A stretch of 14,745 nucleotides of DNA from Armatimonadota bacterium (GTDB lineage: Bacteria > Armatimonadota > Zipacnadia > Zipacnadales > FEN-943). This document shows, piece after piece, positions 13,524 through 14,745 of this stretch; within the stretch, counting starts at the first letter, position 1, and each line of letters begins with the position of its first letter. The notes beneath the pieces were generated by a model. The model made no database searches. It worked only from the letters and a program-made list of their open reading frames with translations, and had not been told where the DNA came from. A program made the translations under genes and the position numbers. Where the stretch lies: the NCBI GenBank assembly GCA_026419655.1, contig JANZZA010000475.1, positions 1 to 14,745 of the forward strand, in the 5' to 3' direction.

Positions 13524-14465
13524 GTGCTGAACCCTAAGACCGCAAAGCACTCCCCGGGGGCGACGGGTCTGACGAAACATTCCCAGGAACACGGACAGTG
13601 GGTGGTTATAAGCGTGCGGTGCGCACGAGACAGCGCAGAAGCCGTGCGGGAAAGGCTGCTGCAGATTAGCGGTGGCAGGGGCACCTGGGAGGAGGAAACC
13701 GGTGACTGCGTTCTCATCAGGGCTTACGCGTCGCTCGACAGGGACTGGGTATCAACTGTAGCCCGCCTGGCCGACCAGCTCGCGGCGGTGCGCAAGATTT
13801 TGGGCGACGTACTGATAGGTGCCCCTGTGGCGCAGGTTATCACCGACGAAGACTGGGCGGAGGCCTGGAAAGCCCACTACGAGCCGGTGGTTGTGGGACG
13901 AGTCGTCGTGAAGCCCTCGTGGTGCGGGTTGCCAGAAGACGTCCCCGCTGAAGCGGTCGTAGTAGAGCTGGACCCGCAGATGGCCTTTGGCACCGGCACC
14001 CACGCCACCACCCAGCTCGCGCTGCTGGCAATTCAGGAAGTTCTGCGGCCTGGTGACCGGGTAGCCGATGTGGGGACCGGCACAGGGATCCTAGCCATAG
14101 CTGCAGCCCTGCTTGGAGCACAGGTTGTCTACGCGACAGACAACGACCCGCTGGCGGTGGCGGCAGCGCGGCAGAACGCGGCGCGGAACGGTGTCCAGGC
14201 TGTGATGCGGGTTGAGGAAGCTGAGTACCTCGACGGTGTTCCCGGCGGACTGGACCTTGTAGTGGCCAACATTTCCCCTGTGGCTATCGCTGAGCTATCC
14301 CAGCCAGCCGCCGAGCATCTCCGCGCAGGAGGGTACTTTGTGTGCACGGGGTTTACCAAGGCCTCGGAGCGCGAGGTGCGAGACGCCCTCGAGGCCGAGG
14401 GCTTTGTTGAAGTGGCACGTCGTGTAGAGGAGCAGTGGGTTTGCCTCAGTTTACTTAAGCCATGA
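13524..14465 (+). CDS. prmA: Ribosomal protein L11 methyltransferase
   Basis: 313 residues from the GTG at 13524. PrmA uses SAM to methylate amino groups of ribosomal protein L11. The N-terminal L11-binding domain includes QWVVISVRCARDSAEAV (25-41) and DEDWAEAWKAHYEP (108-121). The linker and entry to the catalytic domain read LDPQMAFGTGTHATT (149-163). The SAM-binding motif I is DVGTGTGIL (182-190), with the acidic residue of motif II in YATDNDPLA (203-211) and VANI (247-250) at the active-site loop. The start is uncertain: no ribosome site precedes 13524, and family members usually begin about where WVVISV begins here, so the first 24 residues may be extra. A GTG at 13602 is an alternative. 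The TGA overlaps a terminator-like hairpin. Downstream, rho converges from minus. Confidence 0.93.
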   Translation: MLNPKTAKHSPGATGLTKHSQEHGQWVVISVRCARDSAEAVRERLLQISGGRGTWEEETGDCVLIRAYASLDRDWVSTVARLADQLAAVRKILGDVLIGAPVAQVITDEDWAEAWKAHYEPVVVGRVVVKPSWCGLPEDVPAEAVVVELDPQMAFGTGTHATTQLALLAIQEVLRPGDRVADVGTGTGILAIAAALLGAQVVYATDNDPLAVAAARQNAARNGVQAVMRVEEAEYLDGVPGGLDLVVANISPVAIAELSQPAAEHLRAGGYFVCTGFTKASEREVRDALEAEGFVEVARRVEEQWVCLSLLKP

Positions 14466-14541
14466 AGCCCCGGCGGTGGAGCGACAGCAACGGTGGGCTT
14501 CACTTTCTCCGCCCTCACTCCATGAAGCCATGGCGGTGAGG
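14461..14541 (+). repeat. Direct repeat pair at the prmA 3' end
   Basis: CATGAAGCCCCGGCGGTG (14461-14478) recurs as CATGAAGCCATGGCGGTG (14521-14538) with two mismatches, 60 bp apart. The second copy lies in its own hairpin: CCTCAC-T-CCATG-AAGC-CATGG-CG-GTGAGG (14513-14541). Confidence 0.5.
14463..14509 (+). terminator. Possible transcription terminator of prmA
   Basis: TGAAGCCC (14463-14470) and GGGCTTCA (14495-14502) form a perfect 8-bp stem with a 24-nt loop, followed by CTTTCTC. The T tract is weak, so termination may be inefficient. The prmA stop codon is the first three bases of the stem. Confidence 0.4.
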
Positions 14542-14591
14542 ATGCATCCCGTGCCTTGTTCGGGAGGGTCCCCTGCTGCCTCGGCGCGCTG

Positions 14592-14745
14592 CTATCTCTT
14601 CTGTCCAAAGGCCTTGAGGGCCATGTCGAGGAATTCCCTGTTCGTGCGAGTCTTGCGCAAGCCCTGGATGAGCGTTTCGGTAGCGTCAATAGTCTCCATA
14701 GCGGCCATGGCCCTGCGCAACTGAAAGACGGCCTGCAATTCCTCG
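14592..14745 (-). CDS. rho: Transcription termination factor Rho, C-terminal 50 residues
   Basis: A minus-strand frame enters from the window edge and ends at TAG (14594-14592). The last 50 residues contain LRRAMAAMETIDATETLIQG and LRKTRTNREFLDMALKAF. This is the ending of Rho, where the consensus is LRR...ea.e.Ll..L.kTktN.eFl. Rho is a hexameric RNA helicase that ends transcription of untranslated RNA; the helicase core lies outside the window. The gene converges on prmA with about 126 bp between the stop codons. That region has the hairpins listed separately and no T-rich terminator for rho. Identification rests on the C-terminal signature alone but is distinctive. Confidence 0.85.
   Translation of the reverse strand, partial: EELQAVFQLRRAMAAMETIDATETLIQGLRKTRTNREFLDMALKAFGQKR

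Noticed and set aside
2001..14591. tRNA, rRNA, SRP RNA, tmRNA and RNase P RNA in the intergenic regions
   Set aside because: None of the conserved signatures (T-arm GTTCGA with matching acceptor, SRP GGAAGG loop, RNase P GAGGAAAGTC) was found.

Overview
The window is high-GC bacterial DNA with thirteen protein genes and unusually roomy intergenic regions (several of 300-700 bp). It carries core bacterial genes (sigma-54, RNA polymerase omega, DnaJ, PrmA and the end of Rho) next to three different Gfo/Idh/MocA sugar oxidoreductases, a dihydrodipicolinate-synthase-family aldolase, a CofC-like F420 biosynthesis protein and an archaeal-type S-adenosylmethionine (SAM) synthetase. Many Gfo/Idh/MocA paralogs scattered among housekeeping genes is a habit of Armatimonadota, Planctomycetota and similar environmental phyla. 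I lean towards an Armatimonadota-like or other uncultured bacterium, but this is inference from content, not a phylogenetic result.

Layout. 1-629 (minus) is a GNAT acetyltransferase cut by the window edge, divergent from a YdgJ-like oxidoreductase (945-2000). A 704-bp intergenic region with two long foldback elements precedes rpoN (2705-4051). A further foldback lies between rpoN and the convergent minus-strand pair cofC then oxidoreductase (6180 down to 4400). Next comes the metK module: promoter, SAM-I-like riboswitch with pseudoknot, intrinsic terminator, archaeal-type metK (6886-8049) and a membrane-tethered thioredoxin (8093-8584). A third oxidoreductase (9932-8844, minus) is divergent from the aldolase (10064-10957). 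A Gly/Pro-rich lipoprotein (11106-11459), rpoZ (11609-11839), dnaJ (11903-12982) and prmA (13524-14465) follow on plus. The C-terminus of Rho enters from the right on minus.

How it works together. SAM supply is probably feedback-controlled by the riboswitch ahead of metK; SAM is also the methyl donor for PrmA. The oxidoreductases and the aldolase suggest turnover of sugar acids or cyclitols, but no substrate can be named from sequence. The promoters I can read for metK and rpoZ-dnaJ share one design, TTGACG-N17-TARACT.

The least explained content is in the intergenic DNA. A small repeat with a TGTTGC-type arm and a TGARYC core starting exactly 25 nt further on occurs four times (2457, 4312 on minus, 6472, 13079). 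Three of the four copies sit in or beside foldbacks. The riboswitch keeps the whole SAM-I architecture but has a P2 stem without a recognisable kink-turn.
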